Below are positions 52,156 through 62,874 of a stretch of 64,000 nucleotides of DNA, one piece after another; positions within the stretch are counted from its first letter, which is position 1, and the number at the start of each line of letters is the position of its first letter. A program made the position numbers and the translations under genes. The notes under the pieces are model-generated. The model had not been told where the DNA came from, searched no databases, and saw only the letters and a list, made by a program, of their open reading frames with translations. This DNA comes from Acidithiobacillus sulfurivorans (GTDB lineage Bacteria > Pseudomonadota > Gammaproteobacteria > Acidithiobacillales > Acidithiobacillaceae). Where the stretch lies: contig NZ_JAAOMP010000121.1 in assembly GCF_018853815.1 (NCBI RefSeq), positions 1-64,000 on the forward strand, given 5' to 3'.

Positions 52156-53334
52156 ATGGCAGAAAGCTCCAAACCCGCGCAAAATCTGCGGGAGCAACCA
52201 ATCTCTACAGACAGCAACGCGCATAGTCTCACCAGCTCGGGAGATATTGCCCCGGATTTAAGTCCTGAAGGCATTCGTGATTTCGTCATCCATGAAGCCG
52301 TAGAAGCAGCCCAGGCGCAGCAAAGTGCCATCGTCACCGACTATGTAAACAGTCATCCCCAGGCCGCCCAGTCTATGGATGCCGCCATTCAGGTGATTCA
52401 TTCTGATGTCAGCCCGGAAGATCTGGAGCATCTGCACGAGAGCGGAGCCATCCATCCGGGCAAGTACGTCGCAAACACGGATGATGCCCTCAATGACGAC
52501 TGGCGTACCGGCGGTTATCCCTACAAATTCCGGATGACGCGCCGGGACTATGAACACGGTAAGTATGGCTTGCAGGTAGAGCTACTCAAGTTACAGGCCT
52601 GGGTGAAATCCAGCGGTCAGAAAGTTGTCGTCATCTTTGAAGGGCGGGATGCGGCGGGCAAGGGCGGCACCATCAAGCGCTTCATGGAACATCTCAATCC
52701 GCGTGGTGCCAGAGTGGTTGCGCTGGACAAACCTTCTGAAAGAGAAAAGGGACAGTGGTACTTCCAACGTTATGTGGAACAACTGCCTACCGCTGGCGAA
52801 ATGGTGTTTTTCGATCGCTCCTGGTACAACCGTGCGGGCGTCGAGCGGGTAATGGGTTTCTGCAATGAAGCCGATTATCAGGAGTTCATGCGCCAGGTTC
52901 CGGAATTTGAGCGACATCTCATTTACAGCGGTATTCATCTCGTCAAGTTATGGTTTTCAGTGACTCGTGACGAGCAACACCGGCGTTTTGAAGAGCGCAA
53001 AGTGCATCCCCTCAAGCAGTGGAAGCTATCTCCCATGGATCTCGCCTCCCTGGATCGCTGGGAAGATTATACCCGTGCCAAGGAAACCATGTTTTTCCAT
53101 ACAGATACGGCTTATGCGCCGTGGACTGTGGTCAAATCCAATGACAAAAAACGGGCTCGACTAAATGCCTTGCGGCATCTGCTCCAGGTCATTCCCTACG
53201 ACAATAAGGACCTCCATGCCATTGGTCCCGTCGACGGACTGGTGGTCAGCCGCGCCCACGTCATGTATGGCGAGACCAATTCTCAAGAACTCAATCCCTT
53301 TAACGGCAACAATTCACCGGAATCCGCTGGCTAA
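52156..53334 (+). CDS. ppk2: Polyphosphate kinase 2 family protein
   Basis: A 392-residue cytoplasmic enzyme transferring phosphate between polyphosphate and nucleotides. Walker A is GRDAAGKGG (163-171) and the Walker B/lid motif is FFDRSWYNRAGVE (218-230). The conserved entry segment GGYPYKFRMTRRDYE precedes the kinase core. About 110 N-terminal residues are extra compared with short PPK2s. Nucleotide preference (ADP, GDP or NMP) cannot be told. A Pho box lies upstream, and the MFS transporter gene follows directly. Confidence 0.93.
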   Translation: MAESSKPAQNLREQPISTDSNAHSLTSSGDIAPDLSPEGIRDFVIHEAVEAAQAQQSAIVTDYVNSHPQAAQSMDAAIQVIHSDVSPEDLEHLHESGAIHPGKYVANTDDALNDDWRTGGYPYKFRMTRRDYEHGKYGLQVELLKLQAWVKSSGQKVVVIFEGRDAAGKGGTIKRFMEHLNPRGARVVALDKPSEREKGQWYFQRYVEQLPTAGEMVFFDRSWYNRAGVERVMGFCNEADYQEFMRQVPEFERHLIYSGIHLVKLWFSVTRDEQHRRFEERKVHPLKQWKLSPMDLASLDRWEDYTRAKETMFFHTDTAYAPWTVVKSNDKKRARLNALRHLLQVIPYDNKDLHAIGPVDGLVVSRAHVMYGETNSQELNPFNGNNSPESAG

Positions 53335-53358
53335 ATCCACTCCAAGGAGCACTTGACC

Positions 53359-54840
53359 GTGAGCACAGAAAAAATTCACACCCCGCCTTCGGGGAAAAGT
53401 ATCCAGCAATATATTGACGAAACACCTGCCTGGCCCGATGGCACGTCTCTCAAGGGTACACCCATGACGGCCATGCAATGGCGGATCTGGAGCCTTGCCG
53501 TGGCCGGTAAGTTTTTTGAGGGCCTGGTGATTTTCATGACGGGTATTGCCTTACCCCTCATCGTCCGGGACTTTACCCTGCAGGCCGCCCAAAAAGGTGT
53601 AGTCACTGCCGTGGCACTTTTCGGTATCCTGATTGGAGCCACCATGCTGGGTGGACTGTCCGATATATTCGGGCGTAAACGCATGTTCATTGCAGAAATG
53701 ATGATTTTTGTGTTGTTTCTCATCGGTCTCACCCTGAGCCCCAGCTATCTCTGGATGGTAATTTGCCTCTTTGGGATTGGGCTGGCTTTGGGTTGTGACT
53801 ACCCCACTGCCCATCTGGTCATTTCTGAAGCGGTTCCCAGCAAGGGACGCGGCGGCCTGGTTCTTGGTGCCTTTGCCTTCCAGGCTGTAGGCGCAATTGT
53901 CGGTGCCGGTCTGGGCATTATCATTCTCGATGTTTATCCCGAAGTGGATGCCTGGCGCTGGATGTACGCTGCAGCGATTATCCCGGCCATTTTGGTGATT
54001 GTCGGCCGGTTTTTTATCACCGACAGCCCCCACTGGCTGGCTAGCAAGGGACGTATGGAAGAAGCGGAAAAAGAAACCCGCCGCCTGCTCAAGCGGGTTC
54101 CCCAATATCCCAAAGAAGTGGTCCTAAACAGGGAACACGCCCACCAGCACCAAAAAGTCAGTCCTGCTGTGCTTTTCAACAACAAAAATCGGCGCGCTAC
54201 TTTCCTCGCCGCCATCCCCTGGTTTATTCAGGACTTAGGTACTTACGGTATCGGCATTTTTACCCCGATCATTCTGGCCACCACCCTGGGTGCTTCCAGG
54301 GATGTGCATAGCGTTGCTGACCTGGCACAAAATGTGATGCTCTCTGCCAAAGGTACCGCCCTGCTCGATGTGCTGTTGATTCTGGGGGTGCTTGCCGCTA
54401 TTTTCTTTGTGGAAGGGACCGGCCGCATCAAGTTGCAAATCATCGGTTTTATCGGCTGTGCTGTCGGTCTGGGTCTGGCTGCCATTTCTTTGAACTTGCC
54501 GGATGGTGACAAAACCATTCTGCTTTTTGCCGGATTCATGCTTTTCAATTTCATGACCAATCTCGGCCCCAACGCCCAGACTTATCTGCTGGCCGGTGAA
54601 GTATTTCCGACCTCCATTCGCGGCTATGGTGCCGGATTTGCGGCTTCTTTCGCCAAAATTGGTGCGGTCATGACAGCCTTTTTGTTCCCCATCCTGCTCC
54701 ACACCATTGGTACCCAAATCTTGTTGATCATTCTGGTGGGCACGTCAATACTGGGGGCCATATTGACTTGGGTTTTCCAGGTCGAAACCCGTGGTAGCCT
54801 CGAAAAAATTGAAGAGGCGCGCGTGCAACCTCAAGTCTGA
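53359..54840 (+). CDS. MFS transporter, phosphate:proton symporter-like
   Basis: A 493-residue, 12-helix permease. MFS motif A-like GGLSDIFGRKRMF follows TM2 and a second loop motif (RFFITDSPHWLASKGRMEEA) resembles sugar/phosphate porters. The GLALGCDYPTAHLVISEAVP segment in TM4 resembles GGDYPLS of phosphate:H+ symporters, hence the suggested substrate. GTG at 53359 (AAGGAG 9 nt upstream) is preferred over TTG at 53353. It shares the Pho-box promoter with ppk2. Confidence 0.8.
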   Translation: MSTEKIHTPPSGKSIQQYIDETPAWPDGTSLKGTPMTAMQWRIWSLAVAGKFFEGLVIFMTGIALPLIVRDFTLQAAQKGVVTAVALFGILIGATMLGGLSDIFGRKRMFIAEMMIFVLFLIGLTLSPSYLWMVICLFGIGLALGCDYPTAHLVISEAVPSKGRGGLVLGAFAFQAVGAIVGAGLGIIILDVYPEVDAWRWMYAAAIIPAILVIVGRFFITDSPHWLASKGRMEEAEKETRRLLKRVPQYPKEVVLNREHAHQHQKVSPAVLFNNKNRRATFLAAIPWFIQDLGTYGIGIFTPIILATTLGASRDVHSVADLAQNVMLSAKGTALLDVLLILGVLAAIFFVEGTGRIKLQIIGFIGCAVGLGLAAISLNLPDGDKTILLFAGFMLFNFMTNLGPNAQTYLLAGEVFPTSIRGYGAGFAASFAKIGAVMTAFLFPILLHTIGTQILLIILVGTSILGAILTWVFQVETRGSLEKIEEARVQPQV

Positions 54841-54853
54841 GGGGTTTGCTTGT

Positions 54854-54916
54854 GGGTCCGCGCAGCTTGCGGACCCTGTTTCTCCGCCGGAAATGGCTGT
54901 TGGCGTTTCCGGCGGA
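54854..54916 (+). terminator. Double hairpin terminator after the ppk2-MFS operon
   Basis: First stem GGGTCCGC (54854-54861) with GCGGACCC (54869-54876), followed by TGTTTCT. Second stem TCCGCCGGAAA (54883-54893) with TTTCCGGCGGA (54906-54916), a perfect 11 bp. Together they separate the operon from corA. Confidence 0.7.
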
Positions 54917-54964
54917 ACCGTTTATGGGGTAGGCGACCGCAACATCCGCAAAGGAGTCTGAAAT

Positions 54965-55930
54965 ATGCTGGTCAACTGTGTGGTATATAACGATGGACAT
55001 AAGGTCGCAGACAGCACCCTGGAGGACATTCCTCAACACTTGCAGCAAGCCCAAAACTTTGTTTGGGTCGCCCTGCAAGATGCTACAGAACCAGAACTGC
55101 GCCTTCTGCAAAAGCAGTTCAATTTGCATGAACTAGCCGTGGAAGATGTATTTAATGGCTTGCAAAGGCCTAAAGTGGAAGAGTACGACGAACATCTCTT
55201 CGTCATACTTCAGGCCCCGGCCTACCACGGCAAAGATCTGCATATGGGCCAGATCAATATTTTTGTCGGCAGCAATTTTGTGCTTTCCGTCCGTCAGGAT
55301 TGTGAACAAACCCTGCTGGGCGTCCGTGCCCGGGCCGAACGCGAGCCGCATCTGCTCAAATACGGCTCTGCTTATGTGCTTTATGCCCTGTCCGACGCCA
55401 TTGTCGACCTGTTTTTCCCGGTAGTGGATATGCTGGATGATGAACTGGAACAACTGGAAACCGTGATGTTTCACAATCAGGAAGCACGCCAGAACATGGA
55501 GCGCCTGTATGATTTTAAATATAAAAGCAATGTGTTACGCCATGCGTTACTCCCTCTGGCAGACGGCTTCAGCAAACTGTTTGGCGGACGGGTCCCCGCC
55601 CAGATAGATGGCGCAGAAAACTACTTCCGGGATGTTCATGATCATATCATGTTGCTCAACAGCCAACTGGACACTATCCGTGACACCATCTCCACCGCGA
55701 TTCAGGTCAATCTTTCCCTGATTGCCATCGACCACGGCGAGGTCAACAAAAAGCTGGCGGGCTGGGGTGCCATTCTGGTGCTGATTACCATTTTTACGGG
55801 CATCTGGGGCATGAACTTTGAGTACATGCCAGAACTTCACTGGAAGTTCGGATACCCCATGGCCCTGACCGTCATGGCCGGATCATCCTATTACCTCTAC
55901 CGTCGCTTCAAGAAAGCCGGCTGGATTTAG
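54965..55930 (+). CDS. corA: CorA-family magnesium/divalent cation channel
   Basis: A 321-residue pentameric channel subunit. The large cytoplasmic N-terminal domain and long stalk helix end in TM1 with the selectivity motif GMN (282-284, in TGIWGMNFEYMPEL) and TM2 (YPMALTVMAGSSYYLYRR), closed by a basic tail. The MPEL loop is the usual periplasmic acidic segment. Monocistronic, convergent with rsmE (3-bp gap). Confidence 0.95.
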   Translation: MLVNCVVYNDGHKVADSTLEDIPQHLQQAQNFVWVALQDATEPELRLLQKQFNLHELAVEDVFNGLQRPKVEEYDEHLFVILQAPAYHGKDLHMGQINIFVGSNFVLSVRQDCEQTLLGVRARAEREPHLLKYGSAYVLYALSDAIVDLFFPVVDMLDDELEQLETVMFHNQEARQNMERLYDFKYKSNVLRHALLPLADGFSKLFGGRVPAQIDGAENYFRDVHDHIMLLNSQLDTIRDTISTAIQVNLSLIAIDHGEVNKKLAGWGAILVLITIFTGIWGMNFEYMPELHWKFGYPMALTVMAGSSYYLYRRFKKAGWI

Positions 55931-55933
55931 TTT

Positions 55934-56662
55934 TCAGAGATCCCCCCACAACGCCTGCAACACGGCGACCGCTGCAACTGCAGCGGTTTCCGCCCGCAGA
56001 ATGCGTGGCCCCATGCCCACCTTTTGAAAACCATGGGCGCTTGCCGCTGCCAGTTCAGAACTACTCAGCCCACCTTCAGGCCCACTTAACAGCGTCACTT
56101 CCGACTCGGGGTGAGGCAGTTCACGCATCTTCGCATTCTCCGGCGCAGGGTCCAGAACCAGACTCTGGCCCCGGCACAGGGACCAGGCATTAGTCAGAGC
56201 GATAGGCGGCAACACTTTCGGAATGCTCGTCGCGCCACTCTGCTCACAGGCCGCAATCACCATATCCTGCCAACGTTGGAGACGTTTTTCGCCGCGCGTT
56301 TCTTTAATCTGTACCACGGCATGCTGGCAAGCCACCGGCAGAATCGTCTGCACGCCCAGTTCTACGGCTTTTTGCAGGCTCCAGTCCCAACGCTCCCCGC
56401 GCATCAAGGGCAACCACAGATGAATCATGAGCGGAGAACGTGTTTGCCGCACAAAACGCCCGCTGATCTGGATTTCGGCGCGGTTACCGGTAATGCCTTT
56501 CAATGTACCGGCATAGACGCAACCATCCCCGTTGAAGAGAGTCACATCCTGAGCAATGCGCGCGCGCAGCACTTTCAATAAATGATGGCTGGGCTCCGTG
56601 GGCAAAAGAAAAGCACCGCTTTCGGGCAATTCGGAATCAGCGTATAAATGAATGCGCGGCAT
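55934..56662 (-). CDS. rsmE: 16S rRNA (uracil(1498)-N(3))-methyltransferase RsmE
   Basis: A 242-residue SPOUT methyltransferase. The N-terminal PUA-like part contains HHLLKVLRARIAQDVTLFNG; the knotted SAM site is LLSGPEGGLSSSELAAA and PRILRAETAAVAAVAVLQAL. Length and order match the family. ATG at 56662; a GTG one codon earlier is possible. Divergent from the cbb-type operon. Confidence 0.95.
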   Translation of the reverse strand: MPRIHLYADSELPESGAFLLPTEPSHHLLKVLRARIAQDVTLFNGDGCVYAGTLKGITGNRAEIQISGRFVRQTRSPLMIHLWLPLMRGERWDWSLQKAVELGVQTILPVACQHAVVQIKETRGEKRLQRWQDMVIAACEQSGATSIPKVLPPIALTNAWSLCRGQSLVLDPAPENAKMRELPHPESEVTLLSGPEGGLSSSELAAASAHGFQKVGMGPRILRAETAAVAAVAVLQALWGDL

Positions 56663-56741
56663 CACGGTAGACTTTCAGCAAGAAATAATAACTATATCAT
56701 CGCAGCGCCGTAGTAGTGGGTCAAAAATCACGGAGACGGGC

Positions 56742-57575
56742 ATGTCCAGAATCAATGAAATCGACCAGCAATGGGTGGGAAAATTGCTGCGTACCAGTGC
56801 CGAGCGTTTCGTTCTGCCGCGTTTTCATACTGTAGTCAGTAGTCGCAAGCCTGACGGCAGCATCGTCACCAGCGCTGACATAGACAGTCAGAATTTTCTT
56901 CAGGATATGCTGGCCGCCCGCTATCCCGATATTCCCCTACTGGGCGAAGAGATGCCCCGCGAAGAACAACAATCCCTCCTGAAAAACAGTGATGCACTTT
57001 GGTGCCTGGACCCTCTGGACGGCACCAGTAATTTTGCCGCAGGGGTGCCGGTTTTTGGCGTCTCTCTGGCCCTGCTGGAAAAGGGGCATTCGGTCATGGG
57101 CTGGATTTATGATCCGGTACGCGCTGAACTTTTTTCAGCCGTACAGGGAAAAGGGGCTAAAGTTGATGGCACTTCACTCCACACTCGCGAAGCTCCGGCG
57201 CTGAAACACTGCGTAGGGGTGGTGGACTACAAACGACTGGATCGAAATCTGGCCCTGCGCATCATTGATGAACGCCCCTTTCATAGCCAACGTAATTTCG
57301 GTTCATCCGTATTGGAATGGTGTTGGCTGGCGGCGGGACGCTACCATTTTTATTTGCATGGTGCCCAGCAACTTTGGGATCGCGCCGCAGGCGCATTGAT
57401 TCTCCAGGAAGCCGGTGGTCAAATTTCCCAGTTCAATGGTCAGGCTCTTCAGGAAAAAGACCTGAAGCCACGCTCCGCTCTGGCCACACTGGATCCAAAT
57501 TTGCACCAAACCTGGCGAAACTGGCTGGAGCATGCCTCCGATAAGGCCTCCGAGTTCCCAAACGCGGTCCTTTGA
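56742..57575 (+). CDS. suhB: Inositol monophosphatase family protein (SuhB/CysQ-like)
   Basis: A 277-residue Mg2+-dependent sugar-phosphate phosphatase. Metal motifs are GEE (LLGEEMPREE), WCLDPLDGTSNFAAG and WDRAAGALILQEAGG. The natural substrate is uncertain. In A. ferrooxidans a suhB gene heads the cbb3 Calvin-cycle operon before cbbF and cbbT, which matches the order here. The ATG at 56742 has ACGGAG upstream; the open frame from 56652 is non-coding. Confidence 0.9.
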   Translation: MSRINEIDQQWVGKLLRTSAERFVLPRFHTVVSSRKPDGSIVTSADIDSQNFLQDMLAARYPDIPLLGEEMPREEQQSLLKNSDALWCLDPLDGTSNFAAGVPVFGVSLALLEKGHSVMGWIYDPVRAELFSAVQGKGAKVDGTSLHTREAPALKHCVGVVDYKRLDRNLALRIIDERPFHSQRNFGSSVLEWCWLAAGRYHFYLHGAQQLWDRAAGALILQEAGGQISQFNGQALQEKDLKPRSALATLDPNLHQTWRNWLEHASDKASEFPNAVL

Positions 57576-57633
57576 TTTATGCTAAAACGAATTATGTCTT
57601 CCATCTAATTCCGCCACTGAAGGGAACAACCTT

Positions 57634-58578
57634 ATGTCATCCATAGGTAGTCTTGCGCTGTCTCTACTCCCCGTTACCGAATCTGCCGCCCGCGCTGCCA
57701 GCGCCTGGATTGGGCGTGGTGAAAAAGAACTGGGAGATGGAGCCGCTGTAGATGCCATGCGTGCTGCCATTGCTCAAGTCCCCATGCGCGGCGTGGTCAT
57801 CATCGGCGAAGGCGAAAAAGACGAAGCGCCCATGCTCTACAATGGTGAGCAGGTTGGATCGGGCACGGGTCCGGAAGTGGAAATCGCCGTGGATCCCGTC
57901 GAAGGCACCACCTTTTTAGCCCAAGGCATGCCCGGTTCCATTTGTGTGCTGGCAGCAGCCCCCAAAGGCAGCATGTTCCAGCCCGGCCCCGCATATTACA
58001 TGGACAAGTTGATTGTCCCCGCCCCGGCGCGCGGCAAAATTGATCCCGAAGCCCCCATGAAAGCCAAATTGCAGGCACTGGCCAAATCTCTCGGCAAAGA
58101 TGTGAAAGAATTGCGCATTTTCCTTCTGAAAAAGCCTCGTCATGACGCCATGATCCGCGAAATTCAAGCCGCAGGCGCGACGGTTCGCCTGCAGACAGAC
58201 GGTGACGTCAGTGGTGGCATCATGGCAGCCCTGGGTACCAAAGTGGATGCTATGATGGGCATCGGTGGCACACCCGAAGGCGTCATCTCGGCCTGCGCCG
58301 CCCGCGCCATGGGCGCGGACATGTTTGGCTGCCTGGCCCCGCAAAAACCCGGCGAAGCCGAAGCTATTGCCGAAGCGGGCCTGAAAGCAGGTCAATGGCT
58401 GAGCCGTGATGAACTGGTTTCCAGTGACGACGTGCTTTTCGTGGCGACTGGCCTGACTTCCGGCGACATTCTTGATGGCGTTACCCGTTCCCACTACTTT
58501 GTAGAGAGCGAAACCCTGGTCATTTCGGGTCATGACGGTATTTTACGTCGGGTCCGCACCCACCAGCGCGCCGACTGA
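57634..58578 (+). CDS. glpX: Class II fructose-1,6-bisphosphatase (GlpX type)
   Basis: A 314-residue metal-dependent phosphatase of the Calvin cycle and gluconeogenesis (cbbF position). Active-site motifs are IIGEGEKDEAPMLYNGE, VDPVEGTTFLAQGMPG and the C-terminal GIGGTPEGVISACAARAMGA; bifunctional FBPase/SBPase activity is possible in autotrophs but unproven. AAGGGA precedes the ATG. Lies 58 bp after suhB and 27 bp before tkt. Confidence 0.94.
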   Translation: MSSIGSLALSLLPVTESAARAASAWIGRGEKELGDGAAVDAMRAAIAQVPMRGVVIIGEGEKDEAPMLYNGEQVGSGTGPEVEIAVDPVEGTTFLAQGMPGSICVLAAAPKGSMFQPGPAYYMDKLIVPAPARGKIDPEAPMKAKLQALAKSLGKDVKELRIFLLKKPRHDAMIREIQAAGATVRLQTDGDVSGGIMAALGTKVDAMMGIGGTPEGVISACAARAMGADMFGCLAPQKPGEAEAIAEAGLKAGQWLSRDELVSSDDVLFVATGLTSGDILDGVTRSHYFVESETLVISGHDGILRRVRTHQRAD

Positions 58579-58605
58579 CATTTTCATTTATCCAAGGAGT
58601 GAGTT

Positions 58606-60603
58606 ATGACTGTAACCCGTACTGATCTGGCCAATGCCATTCGCGTTCTGGCCATGGATGCCGTCGAAAAAGCGAACTCCGGCCATCCCGGAATGCCTAT
58701 GGGCATGGCGGACATCGCCGAAGTCTTGTGGAATGATTTTCTGGTGCACAACCCGGCCAATCCGCATTGGGCCGGACGTGACCGCTTCATTCTTTCCAAC
58801 GGCCACGGTTCGATGTTGCAGTATGCACTCCTCCACCTGAGCGGCTACGATTTGTCCATTGATGATCTTAAGCAATTCCGTCAGTGGCACAGCAAAACTC
58901 CCGGTCATCCCGAATATCGCGATACGCCCGGCGTTGAAACCACCACGGGTCCATTAGGTCAGGGCATTGCCAACGGTGTGGGTATGGCCCTGGCGGAACG
59001 TATGCTGGCTGCCCAGTTCAACCGCCCCGATCATGAAATCGTCAGCAACTACACTTATGTATTTCTGGGCGACGGCTGTCTCATGGAAGGGGTTTCCCAT
59101 GAAGCCTGCTCTTTGGCCGGGGTCTGGGGTCTGAACAAGCTTGTCTGCTTTTACGATGACAACAACATTTCTATTGATGGTCATGTGGACGACTGGTTCG
59201 GGGACGATACCCCGGCGCGTTTTGAAGCCTACGGCTGGCATGTCGTTCGTCATGTGGATGGTCACGATCCCGAAGCCATCAAAAAGGCCATCACTCAGGC
59301 CCACAAACAAACCACGCAACCGACCCTGATTTGCTGCAAGACCGTCATTGGTCATGGCTCACCCAACAAGGCTGGCACCCACGATGTGCATGGAGCCGCG
59401 CTGGGCGCTGAAGAAATTGCCCTGACGCGCAAGAATCTCGGCTGGAGTGGTGCTCCCTTTGAAATTCCGGAAGCGGTTTATCACGGTTACAACGCCAAAG
59501 CCAAAGGGGAAACGGCGGAGAGTGCCTGGAAAGAAAAGTTTTCCAAATACAAGGCCAACTTCCCCAAGGAAGCAGCCGAATTTGAACGGCGCCTGAGTGG
59601 TGAAGCCAGTCCCGAATTTGACGCGGCCATTGCCCGAATCATCGGCGAATTCCGTAAGGAAAACCCGAAAATTGCGACCCGCGTTGCCTCGGGTAAAACC
59701 ATTCAGGGTATTGCTGCCTCTCTACCTGAATTTCTCGGTGGCTCCGCCGATTTGACGCCTTCCAACAATACTCGCTGGAAAGAAGCGATTGACATCGGCA
59801 AGCACCGTTTGATGGGTAATTACATTCACTATGGTGTGCGTGAATTCGGCATGTCGGCCATCATGAACGGTGTATCCTTGTATGGCGGCTTCCTGCCCTT
59901 CGGTGGCACTTTCCTGATTTTCTCGGATTACAGCCGCAACGCGATTCGCATGTCAGCCCTGATGGGTATTCGCGTCGTCTATGTCATGACCCATGATTCC
60001 ATTGGTCTTGGTGAAGATGGTCCCACCCATCAACCGGTTGAGCAGGTCAACAGCTTGCGGCTGATCCCCAACCTCAACGTCTGGCGTCCTGCGGACGCCG
60101 TAGAAACAACCATTGCCTGGGAATCCTCCGTCAAGCTCCAGCGTACGCCGTCCTTGCTCGCTCTCAGTCGTCAGAACTTGCCAGCACTGCCCCATACGGA
60201 TGAAACCGTAGCCAATGCCCGTCGTGGTGGCTATGTCATCAAGGATGCCGAGGCTGGCAAGGCACAAGGTATTTTGATTGCTACCGGTTCTGAAGTTGAA
60301 CTGGCCCTGGCGGCCCAGGCGAAACTGGCTGAACAGGGTCACGCCGTTCGGGTGGTTTCCATGCCTTGTATGGACATCTTCGCCGCTCAGGATGCCGCCT
60401 ATCAGGAAAGCGTTTTGCCCGCCAGCATCAGCAAGCGGGTCGCCATTGAAGCAGGCACCACGGGACTCTGGTACAAATACGTCGGATTGCATGGCGCCGT
60501 CGTCGGTATTGATCATTTCGGGGCTTCCGCTCCGGCACCGACGCTATTCGCCAAATTCGGCTTCACTGTGGACAACATTGTTGCCCAGTTCCAGTCGCTT
60601 TGA
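58606..60603 (+). CDS. tkt: Transketolase
   Basis: A 665-residue thiamine-diphosphate enzyme; moves two-carbon units in the Calvin and pentose-phosphate pathways (cbbT position). Landmarks are [20 protein letters not shown], the ThDP/Mg motif [18 protein letters not shown] ending in DDNNISIDG, and the pyrimidine-domain segment [29 protein letters not shown] precedes the ATG. Tightly spaced in the operon. Confidence 0.97.
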   Translation: MTVTRTDLANAIRVLAMDAVEKANSGHPGMPMGMADIAEVLWNDFLVHNPANPHWAGRDRFILSNGHGSMLQYALLHLSGYDLSIDDLKQFRQWHSKTPGHPEYRDTPGVETTTGPLGQGIANGVGMALAERMLAAQFNRPDHEIVSNYTYVFLGDGCLMEGVSHEACSLAGVWGLNKLVCFYDDNNISIDGHVDDWFGDDTPARFEAYGWHVVRHVDGHDPEAIKKAITQAHKQTTQPTLICCKTVIGHGSPNKAGTHDVHGAALGAEEIALTRKNLGWSGAPFEIPEAVYHGYNAKAKGETAESAWKEKFSKYKANFPKEAAEFERRLSGEASPEFDAAIARIIGEFRKENPKIATRVASGKTIQGIAASLPEFLGGSADLTPSNNTRWKEAIDIGKHRLMGNYIHYGVREFGMSAIMNGVSLYGGFLPFGGTFLIFSDYSRNAIRMSALMGIRVVYVMTHDSIGLGEDGPTHQPVEQVNSLRLIPNLNVWRPADAVETTIAWESSVKLQRTPSLLALSRQNLPALPHTDETVANARRGGYVIKDAEAGKAQGILIATGSEVELALAAQAKLAEQGHAVRVVSMPCMDIFAAQDAAYQESVLPASISKRVAIEAGTTGLWYKYVGLHGAVVGIDHFGASAPAPTLFAKFGFTVDNIVAQFQSL

Positions 60604-60621
60604 ATTCATTTGCAATTTTGA

Positions 60622-61641
<1,020 letters not shown>

Positions 61642-61668
61642 TTATCACTACAAACTGGAGATGCCATC

Positions 61669-62874
61669 ATGCATGTTCTGACCTTTGAAGACCTGTGCAA
61701 GCGTGGCCTAGCACAAGGCAAGCGGGTTTTTATCCGCGCTGATCTCAATGTTCCCCTGAGTAAGGAAGGGGCAATTGCCGATGACACCCGGGTGCGCGCT
61801 TCTGCACCTGCGGTCCAAATGGCTTTGGATGCCGGTGCTGGCGTCATGATCACCTCGCACCTGGGTCGTCCCACGGAAGGTGAATTCAAACCCGAAGACT
61901 CTCTGGCACCGGTGGCCAAGCGACTTTCCGAGCTGCTCGGTCGCCCAGTCCGTCTGCAAGCGGACTGGGTGGACGGTGGTTTCGAGGTCCAGCCCGGTGA
62001 TGTGGTCATGCTCGAAAACTGCCGCATCAACAAGGGCGAAAAGAAAGATGACGATACTTTGGCGCAGAAATACGGAAAACTCTGCGACATTTTCGTCAAT
62101 GATGCTTTCGGTACCGCCCATCGCGCCGAAGCCAGTACCCATGGTATTGCCAAGTATGCCCCGACTGCTTGTGCTGGCCCCCTGCTGGTGGGTGAACTGG
62201 ATGCGCTCGGCAAGGCCTTGCAGAATCCCAAACGACCACTGGTCGCCATTGTGGCGGGCTCAAAGGTATCCACCAAGCTCACCATTCTCAAATCACTGGC
62301 CGACAAGGTAGATCAGCTGGTAGTAGGCGGTGGTATTGCCAATACCTTCATTCTTGCCGAAGGCTATGGAGTGGGTAAATCGCTCTGCGAGGCTGATCTG
62401 GTTCCCGAGGCAAAAGCCATCATTGCTGCCGCCAAAGCCAAGGGTGGCGTGGTTCCCCTGCCTACAGACGTAGTTGTTGCCAAGGAATTTTCGGCCACGG
62501 CACCGGCTCGCACGTGTGCGGTAGCCGACATTGCCGAAGATGACATGGTTCTGGATATCGGTCCGGATACCGCCAAGGCGTTGGGCGAGATTCTCAGAAA
62601 AGCGGGGACCATCGTCTGGAACGGTCCGGTAGGCGTCTTTGAGTTTGAAAATTTCGCGGGTGGAACCAAGGCCATTGCCCAGGCTGTCTCCGAAAGCACG
62701 GCATTTTCCATTGCCGGTGGTGGCGATACCATCGCGGCCATCAACCAGTTCCACATTGAAGACAAAGTTTCTTACATCAGCACCGGTGGTGGTGCCTTTC
62801 TGGAATTTCTGGAAGGCAAAACCTTACCGGCCGTTGCCATACTTGAAGAACGTGCACGAGGTAACAACACTTGA
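61669..62874 (+). CDS. pgk: Phosphoglycerate kinase
   Basis: A 401-residue monomeric kinase (cbbK position). Substrate-side motif [15 protein letters not shown] and [10 protein letters not shown], hinge segment, and nucleotide-side GGGDTIAAI with [18 protein letters not shown]. Length normal. Its stop overlaps the pyk start (TTGA). Confidence 0.97.
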   Translation: MHVLTFEDLCKRGLAQGKRVFIRADLNVPLSKEGAIADDTRVRASAPAVQMALDAGAGVMITSHLGRPTEGEFKPEDSLAPVAKRLSELLGRPVRLQADWVDGGFEVQPGDVVMLENCRINKGEKKDDDTLAQKYGKLCDIFVNDAFGTAHRAEASTHGIAKYAPTACAGPLLVGELDALGKALQNPKRPLVAIVAGSKVSTKLTILKSLADKVDQLVVGGGIANTFILAEGYGVGKSLCEADLVPEAKAIIAAAKAKGGVVPLPTDVVVAKEFSATAPARTCAVADIAEDDMVLDIGPDTAKALGEILRKAGTIVWNGPVGVFEFENFAGGTKAIAQAVSESTAFSIAGGGDTIAAINQFHIEDKVSYISTGGGAFLEFLEGKTLPAVAILEERARGNNT

